From Alphaproteobacteria bacterium (GTDB lineage: Bacteria > Pseudomonadota > Alphaproteobacteria > GCA-2731375), in NCBI GenBank assembly GCA_030746295.1, contig JASLMY010000043.1, positions 1 through 24,533 on the forward strand: 24,533 nt of DNA, written 5' to 3'. The notes below the pieces were generated by a model that did not search any database, was not told where the DNA came from, and was given only the letters and a program-made list of their open reading frames with translations. This document shows positions 14,604 to 23,308 of the stretch, in pieces. Made by a program: the position numbers and the translations under genes. Position 1 is the first letter of the stretch, and every line of letters starts with the position of its first letter.

Positions 14604-15628
14604 CCGAGGATGACCAGCGTGTTGTCCTCGAGGCCGTAGACGAGCTCGACGAGGCCGTCGCCGTCGAGGTCGCCGGCCTCAATCGCGGTCGTGATCGCGC
14701 TCTCATGTTGAACCGTCGCCAACTCGGCGAAACGGCGCCCAAGAAAGGTTAGAATTTCAAGGCCACGCCGGGCGGCGGTCGGCAGCACCAGGTCGAGCAC
14801 ACCGTCACCGTTTGCGTCCACCACCGCCGACAGACCCAATTCGCGCGAGCCCATCTCGTGGTTGGAATAGCCGAAGGCCTTGCCTTCGATCTTGAGCCCG
14901 GTTTCGGTCAGCTCGTAGATCACCAAGGTGCCGCCGATGTGCGGCGTCACCACGATCGCGAACTCGGTCCTGCCATCGCCGTCGAAGTCGCCGACCCCGG
15001 CCGGATTTAGCCAGCGGTTGGGCAGCCCGACCGGCTTGCCCTCGGCGACGATGCCGAGCCGGCCGCCGGCCAGGCCGACGACCGCGATCGCGGCGCCGGC
15101 ATCGAGATACGAGCGAACCACCAGGATCTCGTCGACGCCATCGCCGTTCAGGTCGGCGAGACGGGCGAGCCGGTCCTCGAACACCGAATCGGGCGGCAGG
15201 TCGAGCCGCAGCAGGGCGCCGTTGCCGTCGACGGCGCGCAGGCCGCCCGCTTCTACCCGATCACCGATGACGCCGTGGCCGTAGCGCCGCGTCGGGCTGG
15301 CCAGCCAGGCCTCGACGATGCCTCGGTCCCCGCGGCTGACGACGCCGTCGGGCAGCATATCGGGTCGCCGCTCGATCGCCCCGACGGGGCTGTCGGCACC
15401 GTCTTCCAGCACCGGCCTGCCAGCGACGAGACGGAGCTTGCGAAAGCGCAGCCCTGACGTGCCGGTATTTTCGAGCTCGAGATAGACGTCGCCGCCGACA
15501 CGCAGAACGGCGGCGATCGTGCCCGGCGCCTTCAGGGTAAGGGCTCGCCATTTGCCGCTCTCGGCCATCGCCTCGGTCCCCAGCAGGACCGAAAGCAGCA
15601 ACAGCGCAGCCGTCAGGTACCGTCCCAT
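14597..15628 (-). CDS. Exported FG-GAP/VCBS-repeat protein
   Basis: A 343-residue protein with a Sec signal peptide (about 1-22, cut after EAMA). Four calcium-type loops of the FG-GAP/VCBS kind are visible: DLNGDGVDE (159-167), DFDGDGRTE (214-222), DANGDGVLD (271-279) and DLDGDGLVE (320-328). Their roughly 50-residue spacing suggests part of a beta-propeller. The N-terminal 150 residues carry no motif I know. It should be periplasmic or secreted, possibly binding a ligand or another protein, with no catalytic signature. I chose the ATG at 15628 because GGAGGAGGA lies just upstream and the signal peptide begins there. The longer frame to 15706 adds a charged lead that would spoil secretion. 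It is divergent from the aminoethylphosphonate-type transport operon, with 260 bases between, and may share its control region. Confidence 0.8.
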   Translation of the reverse strand: MGRYLTAALLLLSVLLGTEAMAESGKWRALTLKAPGTIAAVLRVGGDVYLELENTGTSGLRFRKLRLVAGRPVLEDGADSPVGAIERRPDMLPDGVVSRGDRGIVEAWLASPTRRYGHGVIGDRVEAGGLRAVDGNGALLRLDLPPDSVFEDRLARLADLNGDGVDEILVVRSYLDAGAAIAVVGLAGGRLGIVAEGKPVGLPNRWLNPAGVGDFDGDGRTEFAIVVTPHIGGTLVIYELTETGLKIEGKAFGYSNHEMGSRELGLSAVVDANGDGVLDLVLPTAARRGLEILTFLGRRFAELATVQHESAITTAIEAGDLDGDGLVELVYGLEDNTLVILGR

Positions 15629-15710
15629 CTCGTCCTCCTCCGCATGTCGCGGAAGGCCGGAGCCCCCCTTCGTCGAGGTCGCGAGCCGTGCCTTCCCTAG
15701 CACCAATTGC

Positions 15711-15790
15711 CGAGCGATCCGAGTCGGCGGAAGCTCTGATCTCGCATACCTCCCGCCCCAGTCTCTTCCGATTGACTCGCGAGCGATCCG
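15711..15790 (+). promoter_or_regulatory. Paired 11-base direct repeat and candidate promoter upstream of the importer operon
   Basis: CGAGCGATCCG occurs twice, at 15711-15721 and 15780-15790, in the gap between the divergent FG-GAP and substrate-binding-protein genes. The second copy overlaps the 8-base palindrome CTCGCGAG (15776-15783), which itself overlaps TTGACT (15772-15777), a good -35 match. A -10-like TAGATT follows at 15797-15802, at a rather long 19-base spacing. An operator overlapping the -35 would suit repression. I see no Pho-box-like tandem CTGTCAT repeat here. Confidence 0.35.
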
Positions 15791-15823
15791 GGCGCTTAGA
15801 TTAGCAATCGGCTCGACGCCCGG

Positions 15824-15841
15824 CGCTGCCGGCAGGCAGCG
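15824..15841 (+). promoter_or_regulatory. Inverted repeat in the importer-operon leader
   Basis: CGCTGCC (15824-15830) and GGCAGCG (15835-15841) form a perfect 7-bp inverted repeat around GGCA, downstream of the candidate promoter and 47 bases before the start codon. It could be an operator or a leader hairpin. It is too far from the GGGAGG ribosome-binding site (15872-15877) to hide it directly. Confidence 0.35.
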
Positions 15842-15888
15842 GAGACAATCTCAGGATGTCGGTCTGAAACAGGGAGGCAACAAATTCG

Positions 15889-16941
15889 ATGAAACGCAAA
15901 ATCGCAACAACAGGATGGCGACGATTGGGCATCGGCCTGGCCGCGGGCTTGGCGGCATTCGGCATCAGCGGCGGCGCGACGGCCAAGACGCAGCTTCTCG
16001 TCTACACCGCCGTCGAGGCGGACGAATTGAAGATGTTCAAGCAGGCGTTCGAGAAGGACTACCCGGACATTCAGATCAATTGGGTCCGCGATTCGACCGG
16101 CATCATCACCGCCAAACTGTTGGCCGAGAAGGCGAATCCGAAGGCTGATATCGTCTGGGGGGTAGCCGCCACCAGCTTGGTGCTGCTGGCCAACGAAGGC
16201 TACTTCCAGCCTTACGCGCCCAAGGGCCTGAAGGGGCTGGACCAGGCTTATGTCGACCCGAAGAACTCGCCGCCGCTCTGGGTCGGCCAGCGGGCCTGGA
16301 TTGCGTCCGTCTGCTACAACACGGTGGAAGCGAAGAAGCACAACCTGCCGATGCCGACGTCGTGGAAGGACCTGACCAAAAGCGTCTACCAGGGCCACGT
16401 GATCATGCCGAACCCGAACTCGTCCGGCACCGGCTTCCTCGACGTCTCCAGTTGGCTGCAAATGTGGGGCGAGAAGGATGCCTGGGGTTTCATGGACGCC
16501 CTGCACAATAACATCGCCCGCTACACCCACTCGGGCTCCAAGCCGTGCAAGCTGGCGGCCCGCGGTGAGATCCCGATCGGCGTCTCCTTCGCCTATCGCG
16601 GCGCCAAGTCGAAGAACAAGGGCGCCCCGCTCGAAGTCATCGCGCCGAGCGAGGGTGTTGGCTGGGATCTTGAATCCTTCGGCATCGTCCGGAACACCAA
16701 GAATCTCGCCGCGGCGCGGGCCCTCGCCGATTGGTCGGTGACCCGCAAGGCCAACGAGATCTACAACCGGGAATATGCAGTGGTCGCCATGCCCGGCGTG
16801 GCCAAGCCGGTTAAGAATTTCCCGCCCAAGATCAACGAGAAGATGATCAAGAACGACTTCGCTTGGGCAGCGGCGAATCGGCAGCGCATCCTCAAGGAAT
16901 GGCAAAAGCGTTACGACGCCAAGTCGGAGCCGAAGAAGTAG
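15889..16941 (+). CDS. Substrate-binding protein of a putative 2-aminoethylphosphonate ABC importer
   Basis: A 350-residue periplasmic binding protein with an N-terminal export signal (about 1-32; it contains WRRLGIG, so Tat export is possible but not clear). The mature part matches my memory of the PhnS2/AepX-like group: LLVYTAVEADELKMFKQAFE, WVRDSTGIITAKLLAEKANP, ADIVWGVAATSLVLL, MPNPNSSGTGFLDVSSWLQM and YTHSGSKPCKLAARGEIPIG. The group is annotated as 2-aminoethylphosphonate-binding and is structurally close to ferric-iron binding proteins (AfuA/FutA), the main alternative. The start is fixed by GGGAGG eleven bases upstream. It is the first gene of a six-gene run, followed by its ATPase after 123 bases containing a strong hairpin. 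Confidence is high for the family and moderate for the ligand. Confidence 0.88.
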   Translation: MKRKIATTGWRRLGIGLAAGLAAFGISGGATAKTQLLVYTAVEADELKMFKQAFEKDYPDIQINWVRDSTGIITAKLLAEKANPKADIVWGVAATSLVLLANEGYFQPYAPKGLKGLDQAYVDPKNSPPLWVGQRAWIASVCYNTVEAKKHNLPMPTSWKDLTKSVYQGHVIMPNPNSSGTGFLDVSSWLQMWGEKDAWGFMDALHNNIARYTHSGSKPCKLAARGEIPIGVSFAYRGAKSKNKGAPLEVIAPSEGVGWDLESFGIVRNTKNLAAARALADWSVTRKANEIYNREYAVVAMPGVAKPVKNFPPKINEKMIKNDFAWAAANRQRILKEWQKRYDAKSEPKK

Positions 16942-16978
16942 TAGAGACACGTGGCCTAGAGCCGAAACAAGGCGAGGT

Positions 16979-17010
16979 CGCCGTCGGATGCCGATCCGCA
17001 TCCGACGGCG
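16979..17010 (+). repeat. Strong hairpin between the binding-protein and ATPase genes
   Basis: A perfect 13-bp stem (16979-16991 with 16998-17010, arms reading CGCCGTCGGATGC and its complement) closes a six-base loop, 37 bases after the binding-protein stop. It is followed by ctatttg, not a clear U-tract. Hairpins in this position often protect upstream mRNA or partly terminate, so binding protein is made in excess of the membrane parts. That role is inferred. Confidence 0.7.
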
Positions 17011-17064
17011 GTCGGCCTATTTGTCGTTCCACCGCCTGCACCTTTGCCGAGGTGGAGCCCGACC

Positions 17065-18180
17065 ATGAGCAAGACATCAGCAGGAGACAGCCCAACCCGC
17101 GGCGCCTATCTTCGCATCGAGCAGCTGAGCAAGCGGTTCGGCTCGTTCACGGCGCTGGACGACATCTCGCTCGACATCCATGAGGGGGAGTTCGTCTGCT
17201 TCCTGGGGCCGTCGGGCTGCGGCAAGACCACGCTGCTGCGCGCCATCGCCGGGCTCGACATCCAGACCAGCGGCCGCATCGAGCAAGCCGGCCAGGACAT
17301 CTCCGCCCTGCCGCCCTCGGAACGCGACTTCGGCATCGTCTTCCAGTCCTACGCCCTTTTCCCCAACCTGACCGTCGCCAAGAACGTGGGCTACGGGCTC
17401 GAAAGCCGGCGCCTCTCCAAGGCCGAGGTCGGGGCACGGGTGGCTGAGCTCTTGGATTTGGTGGGCCTGCCGGACCAGGGCGACAAGTACCCGGCGCAGC
17501 TTTCGGGTGGCCAGCAGCAGCGGGTCGCGCTCGCGCGGGCACTCGCAACCTCGCCCGGCCTCTTGCTCTTGGACGAGCCGCTATCCGCGCTCGATGCCCG
17601 GGTGCGGGTGCATCTGCGCCACGAGGTCAAGGAGCTGCAACACAAGCTCGGCGTCACCACGGTGATGGTCACGCACGACCAGGAAGAGGCCCTGACGATG
17701 GCCGACCGAATCGTGGTCATGAACCAGGGCGTGATCGAGCAGGTCGGCACCCCGCTCGAGATCTACCGCCAGCCCGCCACCGCCTTCGTCGCCGATTTCA
17801 TCGGCACCATGAACTTCGTGCCGGGCACCGTCGCTGGCCCGGACCTCGTCCGCCTCGGCGACCAGCAATTCGCCTGCGATACCGACGGGCTCGGCGCCGA
17901 CAAGGCTGCGACGGTCGCGATCCGGCCCGAGGACATCGTCATTCAAACTCTCGACGACGTCGCGGAGAACACCTTCAGGGCCCACGTCCAGGCGATGGAG
18001 TTCCTGGGCTCGTTCTATCGCGTCGAGATCGGCGCCGAGACCTTGCAGGGGCGTGAGCTTCAAGCGGACCTCTCGATCAACTTGGTCCGCGGCCAAGGCA
18101 TCACCGAGGGCGAGGAGGTGCGGGTATCGCTGCCGAGGGAGCGTATCCGGATTTACCCCGGAGGTCTGATCCGTGACTAG
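17065..18180 (+). CDS. ABC importer ATP-binding protein (PhnT-like)
   Basis: A 371-residue ATPase of the spermidine/iron/phosphonate (CUT1-like) group. Walker A is GPSGCGKTT (48-56), the Q-loop is VFQSYALFPNLTV (around 92-104), the signature is LSGGQQQR (146-153), Walker B is LLLLDEP (166-172), followed by SALDARVR, and the H-loop is VTHDQEEAL. A C-terminal TOBE-type regulatory domain (about 285-365, IRPEDIVIQ onward) brings the length to that expected. It energises the downstream double permease. The ATG at 17065 has GGTGGAG seven bases upstream; a TTG at 17044 would give a longer, less likely start. The stop overlaps the permease GTG by eight bases, showing tight coupling. Confidence 0.93.
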   Translation: MSKTSAGDSPTRGAYLRIEQLSKRFGSFTALDDISLDIHEGEFVCFLGPSGCGKTTLLRAIAGLDIQTSGRIEQAGQDISALPPSERDFGIVFQSYALFPNLTVAKNVGYGLESRRLSKAEVGARVAELLDLVGLPDQGDKYPAQLSGGQQQRVALARALATSPGLLLLDEPLSALDARVRVHLRHEVKELQHKLGVTTVMVTHDQEEALTMADRIVVMNQGVIEQVGTPLEIYRQPATAFVADFIGTMNFVPGTVAGPDLVRLGDQQFACDTDGLGADKAATVAIRPEDIVIQTLDDVAENTFRAHVQAMEFLGSFYRVEIGAETLQGRELQADLSINLVRGQGITEGEEVRVSLPRERIRIYPGGLIRD

Positions 18181-19879
18181 CCTCGCCCCGGCCCAAGCCG
18201 CCCTGGCTCCGATCAAGGCCAAGCTCAGCCGTGACGATTGGATGATGCGCGCCTTCATGGTCGTGATCGGCCTCTATCTCGTGGTCGCCTTGGCCCTGCC
18301 GCTCTACGTCATGCTGTCGAAGAGCCTGGAGGACCACGACGGCAACTTCATCGGCATCGCCAACTACATCGAGTATTTCTCGACCCCGGCGCTGTCTTAC
18401 TCGATCTTCAACAGCCTCCAGATCGCCATTGTCTCGACGCTGATCACGGTCAGCCTCGCCTTCGTCTTCGCCTATGCCCTGACACGCAGCTGCATGCCCT
18501 TCAAGGGTGGTTTCAAGACTGTTGCCCTGGTGCCGATCCTGGTGCCCTCGCTGTTGCCGGGAATTGCGCTGATTTACCTCTTCGGCAACCAGGGCTTTTT
18601 GAAGGAACTGCTCTTCGGGGTGCCGATCTACGGGCCCTTGGGCATCGTCATCGCCGAAGTCTTCTTCACCTTCCCGCATGCGCTGTTGATCATCATCACC
18701 GCGCTCTCGATCTCCGATGCGCGGCTTTACGAGGCGGCCTTGGCGCTCAGGGCCAGCAAGCTTCGCATCTTCTTCACCGTCACGCTGCCCGGCGCCCGCT
18801 ACGGCCTGATCAGCGCCGGCTTCGTCGTCTTCACCCTGGTGATCACCGACTTCGGCGCGCCCAAGGTGATCGGCGGTCAGTTCAACGTCCTCGCCGTCGA
18901 CATCTACAAGCAAGTCATCGGGCAGCAGAACTTCCAGATGGGCGCGGTGGTGAGCGTCGTGCTTCTGGTCCCGGCGGTCGTGGCCTTCACCGTCGACCGG
19001 CTGATCCAGCGCCGCCAAGTGGCCCTGCTGTCGGCCCGCGCGGTACCCCTGCAGGCCAAGCCCGCGCCGCGCTTTGATACCCTGATGACGCTCTTCTGCT
19101 GCCTCGTCGGCGTCTTCATCCTCGGCATCCTGGGCGTCTGCCAGTACGCCGCGATCGTCAAGTTCTACCCCTACGACCTCAGCTTCGGCCTCAACAACTA
19201 CGACTTCGACGTCATGGACGGCGGCGGCTGGGATTCCTTCTCCAACTCGATCCGGATGGCGCTCTACACTGCCGGCTTCGGCACTATCATCGTCTTCGTC
19301 GGCGCCTACATGGTCGAGAAGGGACGCGGTTTTCGCACCGGACGTGGCGCCTTCCAGTTCCTCGCCATGATGCCGATGGCGGTGCCGGGGCTGGTGCTGG
19401 GCCTTGCCTACATCTTCTTCTTCAACGCGCCCAACAACCCGTTGAATGGCATTTACGGCACCATGGCGATCCTGGTGATCTGCACGATCACGCATTTCTA
19501 CACCGTGGCCCACCTCACCGCGGCGACGGCGCTGAAGCAAATGGACGCCGAGTTCGAGGCCGTCTCGGCCTCGCTGAAGCAGCCCTTCTACAAAATGTTC
19601 AGGCGGGTCACAGTGCCGGTCTGCCTGCCGGCGATCCTCGACATCTCGATCTACCTCTTCGTCAACGCCATGACCACGGTTTCGGCCGTGGTCTTCCTCT
19701 ACAGCCCCGAGACCAATCTGGCCTCGGTCGCGGTCCTCAACATGGACGATGCCGGCGACATCGCGCCGGCCGCCGCCATGGGGATGATGATCTTCTACAC
19801 CAACGCCACCGTCCGCCTGCTGCACGCCTTCCTCACCCGCGGCGTGCTGTCGCGCACCCAGGCCTGGCGGTACCGATGA
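18173..19879 (+). CDS. ABC importer permease, two fused membrane domains (PhnU2-like)
   Basis: A 568-residue inner-membrane protein that carries both transmembrane halves of the importer in one chain, as in the putative 2-aminoethylphosphonate PhnU2 family and FbpB-type iron permeases. About twelve hydrophobic helices are visible. Each half has an EAA-type cytoplasmic loop that docks on the ATPase: [20 protein letters not shown] (residues about 186-205) and [20 protein letters not shown] (about 461-480), each followed by a proline-containing helix start. The start is GTG at 18173, inside the end of the ATPase gene, with GGAGGT seven bases upstream. The next gene begins 13 bases after its stop. 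Substrate identity follows from the binding protein, not from this chain. Confidence 0.92.
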   Translation: MTSLAPAQAALAPIKAKLSRDDWMMRAFMVVIGLYLVVALALPLYVMLSKSLEDHDGNFIGIANYIEYFSTPALSYSIFNSLQIAIVSTLITVSLAFVFAYALTRSCMPFKGGFKTVALVPILVPSLLPGIALIYLFGNQGFLKELLFGVPIYGPLGIVIAEVFFTFPHALLIIITALSISDARLYEAALALRASKLRIFFTVTLPGARYGLISAGFVVFTLVITDFGAPKVIGGQFNVLAVDIYKQVIGQQNFQMGAVVSVVLLVPAVVAFTVDRLIQRRQVALLSARAVPLQAKPAPRFDTLMTLFCCLVGVFILGILGVCQYAAIVKFYPYDLSFGLNNYDFDVMDGGGWDSFSNSIRMALYTAGFGTIIVFVGAYMVEKGRGFRTGRGAFQFLAMMPMAVPGLVLGLAYIFFFNAPNNPLNGIYGTMAILVICTITHFYTVAHLTAATALKQMDAEFEAVSASLKQPFYKMFRRVTVPVCLPAILDISIYLFVNAMTTVSAVVFLYSPETNLASVAVLNMDDAGDIAPAAAMGMMIFYTNATVRLLHAFLTRGVLSRTQAWRYR

Positions 19880-19892
19880 GCAGGCACAAGAT

Positions 19893-22337
19893 ATGAATGA
19901 TAGTTTCCCCACTCAGGCCCGGGCCGTCGTCGTCGGCGGCGGTATCGTCGGCTGCTCCGTCGCCTACCACCTGGCCAAGCATGGCTGGCAAGACGTCGTG
20001 CTGGTGGAGCAGAGCCAGCTTTCGGCCGGCACCACCTGGCATGCCGCCGGCCTCGTCGGCCAGCTCCGCCCCAGCGCCAACCTGACCAAGCTGATCGGCT
20101 ACAGCGCCGAGCTCTATGCCGGGCTGGAGGCCGAGACCGGGCTCGCCACCGGCTGGAAGCAGTGCGGCAGCGTCAACGTCGCCACCACCGAGGACCGGAT
20201 GATCGAGCACCGCCGCTCGGTGGCGATGGCGACGGCCTTCGGCGTCGCGGCCGAGATACTGTCGCCCGAGGAAGCCGGTCGGCGCTGGCCGCACATGCGC
20301 ACCGACGACATCGCCGGCGCGGTCTGGATGCCAAACGACGGCAAGGCCAACCCGGCCGATCTGACCCAGGCGCTGGCCCGCGGCGCCCGCGATGCCGGTG
20401 CCCGCATCGTCGAAGGCGTCAAGGCGATCGAGGTCGGCATCGAGCGTGGCCGGGTGCGGAACGTCGTCACCGACCACGGCACGATCCGATGCGAGGTCGT
20501 GGTCAACTGCGGCGGCGCCTGGGCCCGCGACTTCGCCGCCCCTTCGGGCGTCACTATCCCGCTCCACGCCGCCGAGCACATGTATATCGTCACCCGCCCC
20601 CTCGGCCTCGACCCGGACCTGCCGGTGATGCGCGATCACGACAACCGGGTCTACTTCAAGGAAGAGGTCCGCGGCCTGCTGATGGGTGGCTTCGAGGCCG
20701 CCGCCAAGCCCTGGGGCATGGACGGCATTCCCGACAACTTCGCGTTCCAAATGCTGCCCGAGGACTGGGAGCAGTTTCAGCCCCTGATGGAAGGCGCGCT
20801 GCGCCGCTGCCCGCTGTTGGAGAAGGCCGAGGTGAGCCAGTTCATGAATGGGCCCGAGAGCTTCACCATCGACGGTAACTTCGTCATGGGCGAGGCGCCG
20901 GGGCTGGCCGGCTATTTCGTCGCCGCCGGCTTCAACTCGGCCGGCATCGCGTCTGCCGGCGGTGCGGGCAAGGCGTTGGCGGAATGGATCGTCGAGGGCG
21001 AGGCGCCGATGGACCTCTGGGAGGTCGACATCCGCCGTTTCGCCGGCTTCCACGGCAATCGAACCTTCCTGCGCGAGCGCACGGTCGAGACGCTGGGCAT
21101 GCATTACGCCATGCACTGGCCGCATTTCGAGGTCGAGAGCGCTCGGCCGCTCAGGCGCTCGCCGCTCTATGACCGGCTTCTGGCCAAGCGGGCTTGCTTC
21201 GGCTCGCGCTTCGGCTGGGAACGGGCCAACTGGTTCGCACCCGAAGGCGTGGCACCGGTGATGGAATACTCCTACGGCCGCCAGAACTGGTTCGAGGCCA
21301 GTGGCGACGAGCACCGCGCCGCCCGCGCGGACGTGGTCGTCTTCGACCAGACCTCGTTCGCCAAGTACCTGTTGCAGGGCGCGGATGCGGCGGCCGAGTT
21401 GCAGCGCCTCTGCGCCAACGAGATGGACGTCGACCCTGGCCGGATCGTCTACACCCAGATGCTGAACCGGCGAGGCGGCATCGAGAGCGACCTTACCGTC
21501 ACTCGCCTCGACGCGGACTGCTACTTCCTGGTCACCGGCTCGGCCCAGGCGACGCGCGACGCCGATTGGATCCGTCGCCATCTGACGCCCGAAGCGCACG
21601 CGGTCCTGACCGACGTCACCGCGACCCAGACGGTGCTGAGCGTCATGGGCCCGAAGGCGCGGCAGCTATTGGAGCGGGTCTCGACGGCCGACTTCTCGAA
21701 CGAGGGCTTCCCCTTCGCCACCAGCCGCGAGATCGACGTCGGCCAGGCGCTGGTGCGGGCGACGCGGCTCTCCTATGTCGGCGAGTTGGGTTGGGAACTC
21801 TACGTGCCGGTCGAGACGGCCCTCGGCGTCTACGAGGCCCTGTTCCAGGCCGGGGCCGATCTGGGGCTCAAGGACGCCGGCTACTTCGCCCTCGAGTCGC
21901 TTCGCGCCGAGAAGGGCTATCGGGCCTGGGGCCACGACCTGACGCCGGACGACACGCCCTTGGAGGCCGGCCTCGGCTTCGCCGTAGCCTTCGACAAGGG
22001 CACGGACTTCATCGGCCGCGAGGCGCTGCTCGTCCAACGCGAGGCGGGCCTGAAGCGACGTCTCGTGGTCTTCACCCTCGACGACCCGGAAGCCCTGCCG
22101 CTGCACGACGAGCCCGTTTATCGCGACGGCACGCTCGTCGGCTACGTCACCTCGGCCGACTACGGCCACACCCTCGGTCGTGCCGTCGCCTTCGCCTATG
22201 TCGAGAACGCAGCCGGTGCCACGGCCGAGTTCGTCACCGCCGGCGCTTACGAGATCGACATCGCCGGCAGCCGCTTCGCCGCGACGCCGCACCTGCGCCC
22301 GCCCTACGATCCAGGGGCCGAGAAGATGAAACGCTGA
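19893..22337 (+). CDS. FAD-dependent DAO-GcvT oxidoreductase (dimethylglycine/sarcosine dehydrogenase-like)
   Basis: An 814-residue flavoenzyme with the dimethylglycine dehydrogenase layout. The N-terminal DAO domain (about 10-375) has the dinucleotide motif VVVGGGIVG (12-20) and TTWHAAGL, in which H50 matches the histidine that covalently holds FAD in this family. A short linker domain follows (about 378-433). Then come the folate-binding GCV_T domain (about 436-690: [50 protein letters not shown]) and its C-terminal barrel (to about 790). Such enzymes oxidise an N-methyl amine and pass the carbon to tetrahydrofolate as methylene-THF; electrons usually go to an electron-transfer flavoprotein. 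Its place inside a transport operon suggests it acts on the imported compound or a product of it. Sarcosine, dimethylglycine or an N-methylated aminophosphonate are all open. The start is ATG at 19893, with a weak ribosome-binding site. Confidence 0.88.
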   Translation: MNDSFPTQARAVVVGGGIVGCSVAYHLAKHGWQDVVLVEQSQLSAGTTWHAAGLVGQLRPSANLTKLIGYSAELYAGLEAETGLATGWKQCGSVNVATTEDRMIEHRRSVAMATAFGVAAEILSPEEAGRRWPHMRTDDIAGAVWMPNDGKANPADLTQALARGARDAGARIVEGVKAIEVGIERGRVRNVVTDHGTIRCEVVVNCGGAWARDFAAPSGVTIPLHAAEHMYIVTRPLGLDPDLPVMRDHDNRVYFKEEVRGLLMGGFEAAAKPWGMDGIPDNFAFQMLPEDWEQFQPLMEGALRRCPLLEKAEVSQFMNGPESFTIDGNFVMGEAPGLAGYFVAAGFNSAGIASAGGAGKALAEWIVEGEAPMDLWEVDIRRFAGFHGNRTFLRERTVETLGMHYAMHWPHFEVESARPLRRSPLYDRLLAKRACFGSRFGWERANWFAPEGVAPVMEYSYGRQNWFEASGDEHRAARADVVVFDQTSFAKYLLQGADAAAELQRLCANEMDVDPGRIVYTQMLNRRGGIESDLTVTRLDADCYFLVTGSAQATRDADWIRRHLTPEAHAVLTDVTATQTVLSVMGPKARQLLERVSTADFSNEGFPFATSREIDVGQALVRATRLSYVGELGWELYVPVETALGVYEALFQAGADLGLKDAGYFALESLRAEKGYRAWGHDLTPDDTPLEAGLGFAVAFDKGTDFIGREALLVQREAGLKRRLVVFTLDDPEALPLHDEPVYRDGTLVGYVTSADYGHTLGRAVAFAYVENAAGATAEFVTAGAYEIDIAGSRFAATPHLRPPYDPGAEKMKR

Positions 22338-22354
22338 CTTCGAGGAGAACCGAG

Positions 22355-23305
22355 ATGACCCAAGCCTATCAAAGCGGCCTCGGCGCCGCGATATCCAAGG
22401 CCGCCGGCTGGCCTGACGGGGCCGCCTTTGTCGAGGGCGAGTACGTGCCGATCGGGGCGGCGAAGCTGTCGCTGCTGGACTGGGGCTTCACCAAGTCGGA
22501 CGTCACCTACGACGTCGTCCATGTCTGGGAGGGCGCCTTCTATCGCCTCGAGGACCACTTGAACCGTTTCTACAACTCGATGGCGGGCCTCAGGATGTCG
22601 ATCCCGCACGACCGCGCCGAGATGACCGAGATCCTGAGCCAGTGCGTCCGCCTGACCGGGCGCCGCCGGGCCTACGTCGCTATGGTGACGACTCGCGGCG
22701 TGCCGATGCCGGGCGCCCCCCGGAAACCGAGCCTGGTCGAGAACCGCTTCTACGCCTATGCACTGCCCTGGATCGACATCCTGTCGCCGGAGATCCAGGA
22801 ACGCGGTGCCCACGTCATCATCGCCGAGCCACCCAGAATCGACCGCGCCTCGGTCGACCCGACGATCAAGAACTACCAGTGGGGCGATCTGACCCAGGGC
22901 CTCTTCGAGGCCGAGGACAGGGGCGCCGACGTCTGCATGTTGCTGGACTCGGAAGGCTACGTGACCGAGGGCCCGGGCTTCAACGTCTTCGCCGTCACCG
23001 GCGGCGAGATCGTCACACCCGACCGCGGTGTCCTCGAGGGCATCACCCGGCTCGCCGTGCTCGATCTCTGCCGCGAGCTCGAGATCCCGGTCAGCGAAGG
23101 CCGCCTTACCGCCGCCGACCTCTATGCCGCCGACGAGGTCTTCCTCACCAGCACCGCCGGCGGCGTCATGCCGGCGACCCGCGTCGACGACACCATCTAC
23201 GCCAACGACAGCCCCGGTCCGATGACGGTTCGGCTGAAAGAGGCCTATTGGCGAGATCACGCCGAGGGCACCCATTCGACGCCGATTAATTACGAAGGAG
23301 CCTGA
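22355..23305 (+). CDS. Class IV (branched-chain/D-amino-acid type) PLP aminotransferase
   Basis: A 316-residue fold-type IV aminotransferase. K172 in DPTIKNYQWGDL is at the expected Schiff-base lysine position. E205 and N210 in TEGPGFNVFAV match the cofactor-contacting region, and the phosphate-binding loop reads VLEGITRLAV (226-235). YEVF/Y-type substrate loops are replaced by VPIGAAKLSLLDWGFTKSD at the N-terminus. Relatives include branched-chain and D-amino-acid transaminases, (R)-selective amine transaminases and aminodeoxychorismate lyase, so the substrate is not determined. Characterised 2-aminoethylphosphonate transaminase (PhnW) belongs to class V, so a class IV enzyme here is notable. 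The ATG at 22355 has GAGGAG eight bases upstream and lies 17 bases after the flavoenzyme stop. The frame extends far upstream, but only as a shadow of the previous gene. Confidence 0.88.
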   Translation: MTQAYQSGLGAAISKAAGWPDGAAFVEGEYVPIGAAKLSLLDWGFTKSDVTYDVVHVWEGAFYRLEDHLNRFYNSMAGLRMSIPHDRAEMTEILSQCVRLTGRRRAYVAMVTTRGVPMPGAPRKPSLVENRFYAYALPWIDILSPEIQERGAHVIIAEPPRIDRASVDPTIKNYQWGDLTQGLFEAEDRGADVCMLLDSEGYVTEGPGFNVFAVTGGEIVTPDRGVLEGITRLAVLDLCRELEIPVSEGRLTAADLYAADEVFLTSTAGGVMPATRVDDTIYANDSPGPMTVRLKEAYWRDHAEGTHSTPINYEGA

Positions 23306-23308
23306 ACC

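Noticed and set aside
15707..15888. Pho box controlling the importer operon
   Set aside because: No tandem CTGTCAT-like repeats at 11-base spacing were found by eye.
18101..19912. 603-residue minus-strand open frame across the permease
   Set aside because: Composition is rich in His, Asp, Arg and Gly with no domain. The opposite strand encodes a complete twelve-helix permease.
19833..21599. 588-residue minus-strand open frame across the flavoenzyme
   Set aside because: It is antisense to the FAD-binding and folate-binding motifs and has no family features of its own.
21194..22354. Upstream extension of the aminotransferase frame into the flavoenzyme gene
   Set aside because: The extension is Arg/Gly-rich shadow sequence. 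A ribosome-binding site and ATG at 22355 give a normal-length class IV enzyme.
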